Assembly (NCBI RefSeq): GCF_002886185.1
Contig: NZ_KZ614146.1
Location: 625,234-689,233, forward strand
Origin: Salipaludibacillus neizhouensis
GTDB lineage: Bacteria > Bacillota > Bacilli > Bacillales > Salisediminibacteriaceae
Direction of reading: 5' to 3'
DNA: 64,000 bases
This document shows positions 1-7,965 of the stretch, piece after piece. The position numbers and the translations under genes were made by a program. Each line of letters begins with the position of its first letter. Position 1 is the first letter of the stretch. The notes beneath the pieces are model-generated. The model was not told the origin of the DNA, ran no database searches, and saw only the letters and a program-made list of their open reading frames with translations.

Positions 1-1
1 A

Positions 2-205
2 GGATTTGATAAAGAGAAAGAATACGTTTTTGTATGCAGAAGCGGAAACCGTTCCCAAAATGTTTCATTGTTCATGAAACAACAAGGGTATGAGAAGGTT
101 GAAAATTATGATGGCGGTATGCTTGTATGGGACGGAGAAACAAAGCAGGGTATGGAGAAACACATTCAAAATGCCAGTGATTTAAAGACGTTAAAAAATA
201 GTTAA
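2..205 (+). CDS. Rhodanese-like domain protein, C-terminal part (5' end outside window)
   Basis: The window opens inside this gene: the second frame is open for 67 residues up to TAA at 203-205. It contains the loop CRSGNRS, the rhodanese active-site signature whose cysteine carries sulfane sulfur, followed by GYEKVENYDGGMLVW, the usual last strand and helix of a single rhodanese module. Rhodaneses pass sulfur from thiosulfate or persulfide donors to acceptors in the cytoplasm. The substrate cannot be told from this fragment. An intrinsic terminator follows directly at 214-250, so the gene ends its transcription unit. Confidence 0.85.
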   Translation, partial: GFDKEKEYVFVCRSGNRSQNVSLFMKQQGYEKVENYDGGMLVWDGETKQGMEKHIQNASDLKTLKNS

Positions 206-213
206 GTTTATCT

Positions 214-250
214 AAAACCTTCCGTTTTTAAAACGGAAGGTTTTAATTTT
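214..250 (+). terminator. Intrinsic terminator after the rhodanese gene
   Basis: A near-perfect inverted repeat, AAAACCTTCCGTTTT pairing with AAAACGGAAGGTTTT, is followed by a T-rich run. The same stem sequence (ACCTTCCGTTT) is reused in the terminator after spx at 30600-30634. Confidence 0.85.
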
Positions 251-324
251 GTTTATAAAGGTAATAGATAAAACTAAGAGTGAAAGCACAACAAAAATTA
301 TATTATAGTTGAGGAGGCTAATTC

Positions 325-468
325 ATGTTATGGACAATAATTGGTATTATAATTCTTATGTGGATTTTAGGTTTTAGCTTTGAAGTTGGTGGTGGATTAA
401 TCCACTTGCTATTAGTAATTGCGTTAGTGGTAGTAATTATAAACTTAATTAGTGGACGTCGGGCTTGA
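325..468 (+). CDS. Small hydrophobic membrane protein, lmo0937 type (47 aa)
   Basis: The reading frame encodes 47 residues starting MLWTIIGIIILMWILGFSFE. A strong ribosome binding site (GAGGAGG) lies about 7 bases upstream of the ATG. There are two hydrophobic segments, roughly residues 3-17 and 23-40, joined by a GGG-containing turn, and a short basic tail (SGRRA). This matches the Firmicute family of 45-50 residue proteins named after Listeria Lmo0937, often seen in stress-responsive settings; no function is established. The gene stands alone between a terminator and the 555 gene. Confidence 0.7.
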   Translation: MLWTIIGIIILMWILGFSFEVGGGLIHLLLVIALVVVIINLISGRRA

Positions 469-554
469 CCATATGAAGAGTAAAAAGTCATCCATTTTAT
501 TAACGGCGTATTTTTGATAAATAGTTACACAAAATAAGGGAGTGACCAATCATT

Positions 555-827
555 ATGGCAAAAAAGTGGTTTACATCCACGATGCTCGCAACTGCGGTAG
601 CAGCAGGTACTTATTATTTAGGAAAAGAAGAAAACAGAGAAAAGCTTCAGCATAATTATAATCGAATGAAAGCCAAATTTAAAAATGAGACAAAAGAAGA
701 TCATGAACCTTATTTAGAAGAAAAAGTGGGTCATTCGGATCCTAACGATGAAGATGATAATTCTATGGTCGGTGAAGGTGCTGTCTACTCTGTTAATTAC
801 TACAATAAAACGCACAAAAATGATTAA
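555..827 (+). CDS. Small hypothetical protein with N-terminal hydrophobic segment (90 aa)
   Basis: The protein has 90 residues. Residues 8-22 are a short Ala/Thr-rich hydrophobic stretch that could be a weak membrane anchor. A charged helical region (KEENREKLQ..KAKFKNETKED) and a very acidic tail (DPNDEDDNS) follow. A small anchor plus charged helix is reminiscent of YtxH-like proteins, but I do not recognise the family. The ribosome binding site is AAGGGAGTG. A hairpin terminator at 839-878 closes the unit. Confidence 0.6.
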   Translation: MAKKWFTSTMLATAVAAGTYYLGKEENREKLQHNYNRMKAKFKNETKEDHEPYLEEKVGHSDPNDEDDNSMVGEGAVYSVNYYNKTHKND

Positions 828-838
828 TATAAGTAAAG

Positions 839-878
839 GAAAGCCTCTATTCACAATGTGAATGGGGCTTCTTTTTTG
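839..878 (+). terminator. Intrinsic terminator after the 90-aa gene
   Basis: The stem AAGCC-TCTATTCA / TGAATGGGGCTT, with small mismatches, is followed by CTTTTTTG. Confidence 0.75.
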
Positions 879-941
879 TGGAAAACTAGTTTTAGAACAG
901 AGGGAAGTGGAAACAATATACTAAGTTAGGGAGGAAGTTTT

Positions 942-1784
942 ATGACCAAAAACTTAGATATAATTGAAGAGGCCAAGAAAATAGTTGTAGCAATTATCAC
1001 TGCCTTTTTCATGGCTATTAGTCTGAATTACTTTTTAATCCCTGCAAATGTATTTGCAAGTGGTTTTACAGGGATGGCTCAAATATTGTCAGAATTAGTG
1101 CCACTTTCACCTGGGATATTATTATTATTATTAAACATACCTGTAGCTGTTATAGGGTGGCTAAAGGTGGGGAAGAGCTTTACATTTTACAGTTTTTTAA
1201 ATGTAGCTTTCACAACATTTTTCTTAGAAGCTATACCTGTTAAAGTTTTTTCAGAGGATATCATTTTAAATGCTGTTTTTGGTGGAGTTTTTGCAGGATT
1301 GGGTGCAGGGGTAATTCTCAAGTGGGGAGGATCGACTGGAGGAGTCGATATTCTTGCTTTATTAGCTGCCAAAAAAAATGATCGACCAATCGGCGTTTAT
1401 TTTTTAATAATGAATGCAATTATTGTGGTAACTTCTGGGATGATGTTTGGGATGGAGAAAGCTTTATATACACTATTGAATTTATATGTTGCATCTCGTA
1501 TTATTGATACAATACATACTCGTCACGTTAAATTAACAGCCATGGTGGTAACGAATAAAGCAGATGAATTGCAAGAGGCTTTTTATAAGAAAGTAATGCG
1601 GGGGGTCACACGAATCCCAGCCAAAGGAGGATATTCGAAAGAGGATAAAGAAGTATTATTAATTGTTATTACAAGGTATGAACTTTATTTTTTGCAGCAG
1701 GTCATCGATGAGGTTGATCCAAAGGCTTTCACAAATATCATGCAAACAACGGGAATTCACGGCATGTTTCGAAAAAATGACTAG
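942..1784 (+). CDS. YitT family membrane protein (DUF161/DUF2179)
   Basis: The 280-residue protein has five or six transmembrane segments in residues 10-180 and a soluble C-terminal domain from about 195 to 280, with the DUF2179-type pattern GVTRIPAKGGYSKEDKEVLL. The glycine-rich GGSTGGVDILALL stretch is typical of the family. YitT-family proteins occur in several paralogues per Bacillus genome and their substrate is not established. The start at 942 has the ribosome binding site GGGAGGAAG. B. subtilis yitT likewise lies close to ipi, and here the BsuPI-domain lipoprotein is the next gene. A dispersed repeat begins 6 bases after the stop. Another YitT-family gene starts at 63423. Confidence 0.88.
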   Translation: MTKNLDIIEEAKKIVVAIITAFFMAISLNYFLIPANVFASGFTGMAQILSELVPLSPGILLLLLNIPVAVIGWLKVGKSFTFYSFLNVAFTTFFLEAIPVKVFSEDIILNAVFGGVFAGLGAGVILKWGGSTGGVDILALLAAKKNDRPIGVYFLIMNAIIVVTSGMMFGMEKALYTLLNLYVASRIIDTIHTRHVKLTAMVVTNKADELQEAFYKKVMRGVTRIPAKGGYSKEDKEVLLIVITRYELYFLQQVIDEVDPKAFTNIMQTTGIHGMFRKND

Positions 1785-1789
1785 TTTTT

Positions 1790-1975
1790 TAAGAAAAACG
1801 GCATAGCCGTCTTTTCTTAAATCCAGCGTCAGCTTCCGCCGCCCCCGAGTAGCACCTACGTAATGTATGTAGGTGCTACTCGAAAGGAGGTGGGTTTCTC
1901 TTGATACTTGCGGCTTGAAGATAGTTGCTAATTTTATAAATTTTTGTAAGAAAAGACGCTACGCGATTTTTCTTA
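1790..1975 (+). repeat. Dispersed palindromic repeat, family R1, copy A
   Basis: This is a non-coding element of about 150-185 bp. It opens with the hairpin TAAGAAAAACGGCATAGCCG..CTTTTCTTA, then has GCGTCAGCTTCCGCC. At its centre is a 37-bp palindrome at 1846-1882 with two perfect 14-base arms (CGAGTAGCACCTAC / GTAGGTGCTACTCG). GGTGGGTTTCTCTTGATACT and TATAAAT follow. A second version of the terminal hairpin motif (AAAAGACGCTACGCG..TTTTTCTTA) closes it at 1946-1975. Copy C at 45455-45608 is the same element inverted. Partial copies are at 7018-7063, 16741-16776 and 44464-44575. Confidence 0.85.
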
Positions 1976-2052
1976 ATTAAAGTAGAAATGATTGTAACAT
2001 CTCTTAATAAAATGACGTCGTTATATGTACCAGATAAAGAGAGGTGTAAAAT

Positions 2053-2556
2053 ATGAAGATACAGCGTTTATTATGGCTAATTTCACTTTTTACTTTCTTA
2101 GTCCTGGCAGGTTGTGGACAAGGGAGTAATAATGTATATGAAGAAAATATAAATGGATCGTCTGAAGAGGAGATGGTGGAGATAGATGGATTAAAGTACA
2201 CGATGGCAGTGGAGAAGGAAAACGACGTAATTGAAGTTACATTGTCATTGAAAAACACATTAGAGAAAGATGCTATTACCGTAGATTTTTCCTCAGGACA
2301 CCAGTTTGATATCTTCATTCATGATGAAGATGATAATCTTCTTTATGATTATGCAGAGGGAATGATGTTCACGCAAGCTTTTATTACAGAAACAATTAAT
2401 GCTGGTGAGGAACTTACTTTTACGGATTCATGGAATTCAAATAACACTACGGATGCTGCCCCACTGAAGATTTCTTCTCAATTAAACATTTATCAAGTAG
2501 ATGGGACTAATTTAGAGGGTACCCCATTTAAGTTGGAAAAGACGTGGACTAAATAA
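2053..2556 (+). CDS. Lipoprotein with BsuPI (intracellular proteinase inhibitor-like) domain
   Basis: The 167-residue protein has a lipoprotein signal peptide ending in LAGC, which puts the lipid-modified cysteine at residue 21. After an acidic linker (about 25-50), residues 52-165 form a beta-sandwich that follows B. subtilis Ipi closely: a TLSLKNTLEKDAITVDFSSG segment, then MMFTQAFITETINAGEE and FTDSWN. Ipi itself is cytoplasmic and inhibits the major intracellular serine protease, so a membrane-anchored extracellular version is a different use of the fold. The target is unknown. B. subtilis has ipi next to yitT, in agreement with the gene order here. The ribosome binding site is AAAGAGAGGTG. 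Confidence 0.8.
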   Translation: MKIQRLLWLISLFTFLVLAGCGQGSNNVYEENINGSSEEEMVEIDGLKYTMAVEKENDVIEVTLSLKNTLEKDAITVDFSSGHQFDIFIHDEDDNLLYDYAEGMMFTQAFITETINAGEELTFTDSWNSNNTTDAAPLKISSQLNIYQVDGTNLEGTPFKLEKTWTK

Positions 2557-2579
2557 ATGAGGACGCGTTCTCATTTGAA

Positions 2580-2622
2580 GGGCACAGAAAAAGTTATTTT
2601 TACTTTTACTGTGCCCTTTTGA
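2580..2622 (+). terminator. Intrinsic terminator after the BsuPI lipoprotein gene, possibly bidirectional
   Basis: GGGCACAG pairs with CTGTGCCC, extended by complementary A- and T-rich inner arms, and is followed by TTTT. It lies between two convergent genes and could also stop transcription from the helicase gene on the other strand. Confidence 0.8.
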
Positions 2623-2644
2623 CAAAAATGTATAAAATTATCAG

Positions 2645-2672
2645 TTTTTTAAAGATTGTTGTATCCGCATGA
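2645..2672 (+). repeat. Short dispersed repeat, family R2 (left-end motif)
   Basis: TTTTTTAAAGATTGTTGT matches the motif found at 16677, 21376, 32491 and, less well, 43870, in each case in the gap just downstream of a gene or terminator. Only the left-end motif is visible here. Confidence 0.4.
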
Positions 2673-2712
2673 AGCGATTCGAGTACTTCCCTTCAATAAA
2701 ACCAACCATTTA

Positions 2713-5634
2713 CTAAAGTGAGAACAAAGTCCGAAGTTCTTCTCTGGAAAGCTCCCAGAGGGGGAATGACTTACCATGGACGAGTGCTTTTTGGAGTTTT
2801 TCTTTTTCTTTAATGAGTTGTCCAATTCTTTCTTCAATTGTTCCTTGGTTTGTAATTGTATGAACCGTTACAGGTTTTGACTGACCAATTCGATGCACTC
2901 TATCCGTCGCTTGTGCTTCTACAGCAGGATTCCACCATCTGTCATAATGTAATACCTCTGTAGCCTCTGTTAAGTTCATACCAAAGCCACCAGCCCTCAA
3001 AGAAATAACCATAAAAGGAATAGTGCTATCTGTTTGAAACTGAGCAATCATTTTTTGCCTTGCTTTTGACGACAGCCCCCCATGGAAAAAAGGTATTTCC
3101 ATTTGATGCTGAAACTTTCCCAACCGTTGAAACATTTTACCGACAAAGCGATATTGTGTGAATATTAGACCTCTCTTTTTTTCATGTATCCATCTATCAA
3201 CCATTTCTGAAGCAAGGTCCCATTTTTCAGATCGTCCTTCTTCAAAAAGAAAATGATTCTCTTCCTGAAATAACTGATCAGGGTGATTACAGATTTGTTT
3301 TAGTTTCGTCATGGTTTTAAATAAAAGTGCTCGTTGCACTTGTATCGATTGGTTATCATAGGCAGTCATCAGTTCTTCAACCGTTGCCTCGTATAGAATA
3401 ACTTGTTCATCTGTTAAGGAGACAGAATGATCGATCATTGTTTTTTCAGGAATGGCAAGTTCATGAAATTGTGATTCTTTTGATCGTCTCAACAGGAATG
3501 GTTGGATGACATCGCGAAGCTTGGTAATGTTTTCCGCTCTTTTTTGCTCATTTTTTTCTTGAAGGAAAGTTTCGAAAAACCATGCTTCATCTCTTAATAA
3601 ACCAGGAATTAATAAATCCATGAGACTCCATACTTCCAAAGGATGGTTCTCAACAGGAGTCCCAGTGAGGGCGATAGAATGTAAAGCATCAAACTCTTTT
3701 ATCGCTTGTCGTAGCTTTGTGCGACTATTTTTAAGCATTTGCGCCTCATCAAAAATACATCCGGTCCAGCGTAGATCCCGTAAGTATAGGTGATCCTGCT
3801 TTGCAATTGGATAGGAACAAATGATGACTTGGGTTGTCTTCACATTTTGCAGGAATGACTCTTTACGGGAAGAGGGAGAACCCTCATGATGATATACCTT
3901 CAATTGAGGAGCGAAGCGACATAGTTCATGTTTCCAATTATGTACCAGACTAGAAGGACATAGAATCAAAAAAGGTGTCTCACTTTTTTCATTACGCAAT
4001 ACCTCATCGATATAAGTAATTGTTTGGACAGTTTTTCCTAACCCCATATCATCTGCTAAACAACAGCCAAGTTGAAGCTTCCGCATGTGTAATAACCACT
4101 GAACCCCTTTTTTTTGATAACTTTTCAAAATAGGCTCCCATTTATGTCTTAAAGGGTAAGGAATGTCATTTTTATTAAGTAACATGTCTGCTGTCTTCTT
4201 ATCGAAGCTCCATTCGATGGAATCCTTGGATGATCTGATTTGTTCATCTTTGCTATTTGAGTGGTCAGGTATTGAAAAGGATTGAGCGTGATTTTTGAGC
4301 GCTTCAAAAATAGGTATATGTTTGTTATTGGAAGTATCCATCATTTGATGTAATAATTCATTGGCTGTCTCTAGATCCCACATTACCCATTCATCGTGAA
4401 GACGGATCATCTGTTGTTTCTGTTCGACAAGATCAATAAACGTTTGTTGATTCATGATATCTCCATTTAACTGCATTTGCCAGTTAACTGTTGTACGTAT
4501 CCAAGGAGTGGTTGAGAAATTCTCTTCCTCCATATGAGGGAGAGATACTGTTGCAGTAAGATTCGGTGTAATCTTTTGTCTGAATTTTTCAGGGACTAGC
4601 ATAGCAACACCTAGAGATTCCAGTTCTTTAACATCATTCAATAAAAATGAAGAAATTGTCTCGTTCGATAGAAAAAAAGAGGTCGCTCCTTGTTTAGGTA
4701 ATAGCCATTCGCATGTTTTGAAATGAGATATCTCTTCTTCAAGCCAAGCCAGTGGATTTTTTCTGAAAGGATGCTGGCCTCTCATTACATTTGTTACGGA
4801 AATAGTTTTCCCAGTCGTCCATTCTTTCATAAACCACTCGAACTCCCAGTCTGTTAAGAGAGATTCGGGTTCATACATGACTATCTGAAGCTGAAAATCA
4901 ATTGGATTTTCGCCTTGCCAATGGTTAATACATAAAGGATAAAGGTGTCTCGATAATTTCAAGGTTTTCCAGGGATTTTCAAGCGCATTCACCCACTCCT
5001 TTACTTGGCTTTCAGATGTTTTAGCTGCCAATATAGAAAAGTAGGGTTTGATTTCAGTTTGATATGTTTCTGAAATGAATACATAATGCTGTAAGTATAG
5101 AAAAAGAAAAGAGTCAATTAGCTTTGGTTCCAATATTGAATAAGTACTTTTCTCAGCAATGCTATTCACGGAAATTTTTGGTGTGGTCACCACGTTGCTT
5201 TCAATATAATTTGGTGTTTCCCATTGCCCATAAATACTAGGATAAAGTTGTCTCTTGTCAACTTGATTTAACAGTTGGTTTGTTTCATTAAGTAAAAAGT
5301 GGAAAGACTCATCGAATAAGAACAAGGATGATTCTGACAAGTCTTTAAGCAGGTGAAGGGATGTCAAAGGCACGATAATCCCTTCTACACGGGTTACATT
5401 GTTATTAGATTGTATTTCGATGGTCGCAGTATCGAACATCACTCCATAGAAAGAAGAACGGTGGTCGGAAAATAATAGTTGTTTGATCGTTAGTATATCT
5501 TTTTCCCATCGAATCGTATCCTCTGTTATAAAGGTTGGTTTCTTTGAAGTACATGAAAGCACAATACCTTTGTCCATATTAGAGGGATCAATTGCTGCAA
5601 CAATATGCCATTGATTATTTAGAGCGGCTATCAA
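2713..5634 (-). CDS. ywqA: SNF2-family DNA helicase/ATPase, YwqA type
   Basis: The protein has 973 residues. An N-terminal region of about 480 residues without recognisable motifs precedes a complete SNF2 motor. The motor has LADDMGLGKTVQTITYI (Walker A, about residue 526), IFDEAQMLKN (motif II), SIALTGTPVENHPLEVWSL (motif III) and LIFTQYRFVGKMFQRL (motif IV). It ends with VISLRAGGFGMNLTEA and DRWWNPAVEAQATDRVHRIG (motifs V and VI). Such enzymes translocate on double-stranded DNA using ATP. Size and layout match B. subtilis YwqA, which is paired with the SWIM zinc-finger protein YwqB. Here the upstream gene overlaps this start by 20 bases and encodes only a short, finger-less partner. The physiological role is unknown. 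Confidence 0.9.
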   Translation of the reverse strand: MIAALNNQWHIVAAIDPSNMDKGIVLSCTSKKPTFITEDTIRWEKDILTIKQLLFSDHRSSFYGVMFDTATIEIQSNNNVTRVEGIIVPLTSLHLLKDLSESSLFLFDESFHFLLNETNQLLNQVDKRQLYPSIYGQWETPNYIESNVVTTPKISVNSIAEKSTYSILEPKLIDSFLFLYLQHYVFISETYQTEIKPYFSILAAKTSESQVKEWVNALENPWKTLKLSRHLYPLCINHWQGENPIDFQLQIVMYEPESLLTDWEFEWFMKEWTTGKTISVTNVMRGQHPFRKNPLAWLEEEISHFKTCEWLLPKQGATSFFLSNETISSFLLNDVKELESLGVAMLVPEKFRQKITPNLTATVSLPHMEEENFSTTPWIRTTVNWQMQLNGDIMNQQTFIDLVEQKQQMIRLHDEWVMWDLETANELLHQMMDTSNNKHIPIFEALKNHAQSFSIPDHSNSKDEQIRSSKDSIEWSFDKKTADMLLNKNDIPYPLRHKWEPILKSYQKKGVQWLLHMRKLQLGCCLADDMGLGKTVQTITYIDEVLRNEKSETPFLILCPSSLVHNWKHELCRFAPQLKVYHHEGSPSSRKESFLQNVKTTQVIICSYPIAKQDHLYLRDLRWTGCIFDEAQMLKNSRTKLRQAIKEFDALHSIALTGTPVENHPLEVWSLMDLLIPGLLRDEAWFFETFLQEKNEQKRAENITKLRDVIQPFLLRRSKESQFHELAIPEKTMIDHSVSLTDEQVILYEATVEELMTAYDNQSIQVQRALLFKTMTKLKQICNHPDQLFQEENHFLFEEGRSEKWDLASEMVDRWIHEKKRGLIFTQYRFVGKMFQRLGKFQHQMEIPFFHGGLSSKARQKMIAQFQTDSTIPFMVISLRAGGFGMNLTEATEVLHYDRWWNPAVEAQATDRVHRIGQSKPVTVHTITNQGTIEERIGQLIKEKEKLQKALVHGKSFPLWELSREELRTLFSL

Positions 5635-6553
5635 ATTGTTTCAACTCCTTTTGTAACGCTGCAAAACCCTTGTACCGTTTTTGTAACACAAGTAAAAATA
5701 ATTGAAATTGCTCGGGACAATCAAGATCTCCCAGTATAGCTTGAATGTCTTTTAACAATACAACAGATGATTCATAATGTTTCTTCGTTTTTTTTTCTAT
5801 TAATCTCTCAATCCAATGCATATACAAAGGGATTGCTAAATGGGAATTGTTCTTCCTTACAAGCTTGAAAAACTGTTGTTCTTCCATCGAAAGGATCGAG
5901 GGGTCACATGGGGATAGGCTCCATAACTCGATTCCTTGTTCATATCGATGGTGATAAGATAATAATTGGAATAATGTTCTTCTAACTGGACGATGAGCAA
6001 TTTGTTTCTGAAGTTCTTCAATGACGCGATCCACTAAAAAGAATTTAGCTTCCTTATATTCAATATGTTCATAATAGTCTTTATACATAGCAAAATGAGG
6101 ACGAATCATCCAGTTGCTTAACCAGACTTCTATATCGTTTTTAATATCAAAAGTAAAACTTGGTATCTGTTTCGAAACTTTCAATGATTCCACTTGTGGA
6201 AACTCAGCATTTGCTTTCTGGAGAAAAATAAAATCTTCTTGTGTGGTGAAATGGAAAGGTATTTTACAAAGGTATCCTTCTAATAACTTTTCAATTTCTT
6301 TTTTCTGTATCGAAAAGGAGCCGCGTATTTTCAATTCTTTTTTTATTTCCATAAAAAAGGAGAGAATAAGATAGGTTTTTTCATTCGGACTGATTGTGTC
6401 GGTGTAATGTGACAAAGCTACTTCGATTATATTCCTTAATGAAGAAATAAAAGAAGGATGGTAGTTCCATTCTTCACATAGCGTCTTGACAGCTTGGCTA
6501 TATTTATTGATCACATCAACTGATAAAGAATCGCTTTTTACATGCTTTTTCAT
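5615..6553 (-). CDS. Probable partner of the SNF2 helicase, resembling the C-terminal half of YwqB but lacking a SWIM zinc finger
   Basis: The 312-residue protein is mostly helical, with a basic, tyrosine-rich C-terminal part (LIEKKTKKHYESSVVLLKDI .. LQKRYKGFAALQKELKQF) of the kind that ends SWIM proteins encoded beside YwqA helicases. The CxC...CxH zinc-binding signature that defines SWIM proteins is absent, and the protein is about half the expected length. The start has a strong ribosome binding site (AAAGGAGG) with ATG at 6553, so truncation by sequencing error looks unlikely; a shortened lineage form is more plausible. It overlaps the helicase start by 20 bases, implying coupled translation. 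The assignment rests on context and a loose C-terminal match. Confidence 0.6.
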   Translation of the reverse strand: MKKHVKSDSLSVDVINKYSQAVKTLCEEWNYHPSFISSLRNIIEVALSHYTDTISPNEKTYLILSFFMEIKKELKIRGSFSIQKKEIEKLLEGYLCKIPFHFTTQEDFIFLQKANAEFPQVESLKVSKQIPSFTFDIKNDIEVWLSNWMIRPHFAMYKDYYEHIEYKEAKFFLVDRVIEELQKQIAHRPVRRTLFQLLSYHHRYEQGIELWSLSPCDPSILSMEEQQFFKLVRKNNSHLAIPLYMHWIERLIEKKTKKHYESSVVLLKDIQAILGDLDCPEQFQLFLLVLQKRYKGFAALQKELKQFDSRSK

Positions 6554-6754
6554 GGAAGAACGGCCTCCTTTTAATTATTCACCTCTTTATTTTACAGATA
6601 CTTGATAATAAGCACAAATGCTCTCAATTAGCTTAAGTTCAAGAAAAAAAGCGTCTTTTTTTCCAGGGATTACATAAGATGGTTCATAAGCAAACAAATC
6701 GATAACAAGGATTAATCATTCGAAAATAAGGAAGAAGTGGAGGTGAGTTAAATC

Positions 6755-6982
6755 ATGGATCCATATCATCAAGTTAGGCCGAAACAGTCACGGTCAATTG
6801 CCATTGAGCCTTCCATCAAATTATTTGTTATTTCTGCTGAAATAGACTATTATCTTATGAACTTAAAAGAAGCTCTCGATACTGATAATACGAACGATAT
6901 TCGTTTGTTCAAAAGAAGATTATCATCTTTAGTCAAGAAAAGAGAGAATCTTTTGATATATATAAATGAAACATCCGGCTAG
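6755..6982 (+). CDS. Small conserved protein of unknown function (75 aa)
   Basis: The predicted product has 75 residues with no signal peptide or membrane segment. An N-terminal stretch rich in basic and polar residues (VRPKQSRSIAIEPSIK) is followed by two helices with KEALDTDNTNDIRLFKRRL and a lysine/arginine-rich end. The ribosome binding site GTGGAGGTG precedes the ATG. In B. subtilis the small gene yizC lies near ipi and yitU; this one has the same relative position, but I cannot confirm the identity from sequence. The stop codon lies inside the stem of the following terminator. Confidence 0.65.
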   Translation: MDPYHQVRPKQSRSIAIEPSIKLFVISAEIDYYLMNLKEALDTDNTNDIRLFKRRLSSLVKKRENLLIYINETSG

Positions 6983-7006
6983 CTGATATTCCAGCTAGCT
7001 TTTTTC
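6977..7006 (+). terminator. Intrinsic terminator overlapping the stop of the 75-aa gene
   Basis: GCTAGCTG / CAGCTAGC with a 6-base loop is followed by TTTTTT. Confidence 0.85.
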
Positions 7007-7017
7007 ACAGAAAGTAT

Positions 7018-7063
7018 AAGCTGACGCTGTATTTAATAAAAGACGGCTATGCCGTTTTTCTTA
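7018..7063 (-). repeat. R1 dispersed repeat, copy D (partial, inverted)
   Basis: AAGCTGACGCTGTATTTAAT followed by AAAAGACGGCTATGCCG and TTTTTCTTA is the inverted left end of R1, nearly identical to the matching end of copy C at 45563-45608. The central palindrome and the other half are missing. It lies between a terminator and the promoter region of the 7129 gene. Confidence 0.8.
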
Positions 7064-7128
7064 CTACATTAACATTCCGGATAAAACGTGTTAAACTAAT
7101 AACACTTACATATAAGGAGGTTTTATGA

Positions 7129-7398
7129 ATGGCAATTGAAGTTAGAGGCGAACCAACACCTAACCCGAATGCAATGAAATTCACAGCTAATAAAGTACTA
7201 TTTGAAGGATCAGGAAGTGCATCTTTTAAAAAGAATGACGAAACAGATCATCCGTTAGCAAAAGAATTATTAGCTTTAGAAGGTGTGGATAATCTTTTTG
7301 GTTATCAGGATTTTATCACAGTTAATAAAGAAGCAGGAGCAGACTGGGATTCTTTACTTCCGGATATCCAAGCTGCATTTGAGAAAGTTTACGAATAA
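7129..7398 (+). CDS. NifU/Nfu N-terminal-domain-like protein (89 aa)
   Basis: The 89 residues correspond to the Nfu/NifU N-terminal domain alone, with the hallmark EPTPNPNAMKF near the start, then LALEGVDNLFGYQDFITV and an acidic C-terminal helix. In larger Nfu proteins this domain precedes the CxxC iron-sulfur scaffold domain. Here there is no cysteine at all, so the protein cannot itself hold a cluster and probably acts as an accessory or binding module in iron-sulfur protein maturation (inference). The ribosome binding site is TAAGGAGG. It stands alone with its own terminator. Confidence 0.85.
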   Translation: MAIEVRGEPTPNPNAMKFTANKVLFEGSGSASFKKNDETDHPLAKELLALEGVDNLFGYQDFITVNKEAGADWDSLLPDIQAAFEKVYE

Positions 7399-7407
7399 TA
7401 TCTATAG

Positions 7408-7448
7408 AAAAGCTAACTTGGTTTTAACACCAAGCTAGCTTTTTTTAT
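7408..7448 (+). terminator. Intrinsic terminator after the NifU-N-like gene
   Basis: AAGCTAACTTGG / CCAAGCTAGCTT with a short loop is followed by TTTTTTT. Confidence 0.85.
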
Positions 7449-7506
7449 TGCTCTAATAACCGTTTTTTTAATACCGCGGAAAGCAACCGTTTTAAAAGAA
7501 TAAAAT

Positions 7507-7962
7507 TTATGAAAGAGATCTTCCGTATCTTTTAGAAATAATATCGTAGAAGCCTAAAGAATTGTAAAGCTTCTTCGTGGCTGCATTACTGATTCCTGTT
7601 TCTAACTCAATGCCTTTATAGCCCTCTTGCTCGGCCCATTGCAACACCTTTAAAAGCAGTTTCTTAGCAATACCTTGTTGTCGATACTCCTTCATTACAT
7701 ATAAATCATTTAGCCAAATATACGGTCCACCTTTGCCCAGAGATATGCCGCTGTTTAAAAAAGCACAGCCAACAAAGATATCATTTAGCTCTACAACAAA
7801 GAATTCAGCATTTGAATTTTTCTCTAATGCAAGTGAGATCGTTTGAGTTAAAGGTGCGCTGTGGTCGTTATCACTAAGGCTGTTCATTTGTTCTTCCATT
7901 ACAGAAGTAATATTTTGAATCGTGATGTCATCAGCAGGCTTATCAACTTTAAATATTTTCAA
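7507..7962 (-). CDS. GNAT family N-acetyltransferase
   Basis: The 151-residue protein has the GNAT core. Strand beta-4 ends in IWLNDLYVMKEYRQQGIAKKLL, which contains the acetyl-CoA pyrophosphate-binding loop (R/QxxGxA), and GISNAATKKLYNSLGFYD is the usual C-terminal helix-turn. It acetylates an unknown amine using acetyl-CoA. The start is TTG at 7962, preceded by AAAGGACGTG. It lies 3 bases after the stop of the upstream HAD phosphatase gene, so the two form an operon. Confidence 0.85.
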   Translation of the reverse strand: MKIFKVDKPADDITIQNITSVMEEQMNSLSDNDHSAPLTQTISLALEKNSNAEFFVVELNDIFVGCAFLNSGISLGKGGPYIWLNDLYVMKEYRQQGIAKKLLLKVLQWAEQEGYKGIELETGISNAATKKLYNSLGFYDIISKRYGRSLS

Positions 7963-7965
7963 GTC

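Noticed and set aside
1846-1882. Palindrome of R1 as an ordinary intrinsic terminator
   Set aside because: No T run follows on either strand, and the same sequence recurs in a larger element with other shared blocks.
2004-2318. Reading frame of 104 codons on the minus strand over the BsuPI lipoprotein gene
   Set aside because: It lies opposite a gene with a clear lipobox and domain; it has no ribosome binding site or recognisable protein features.
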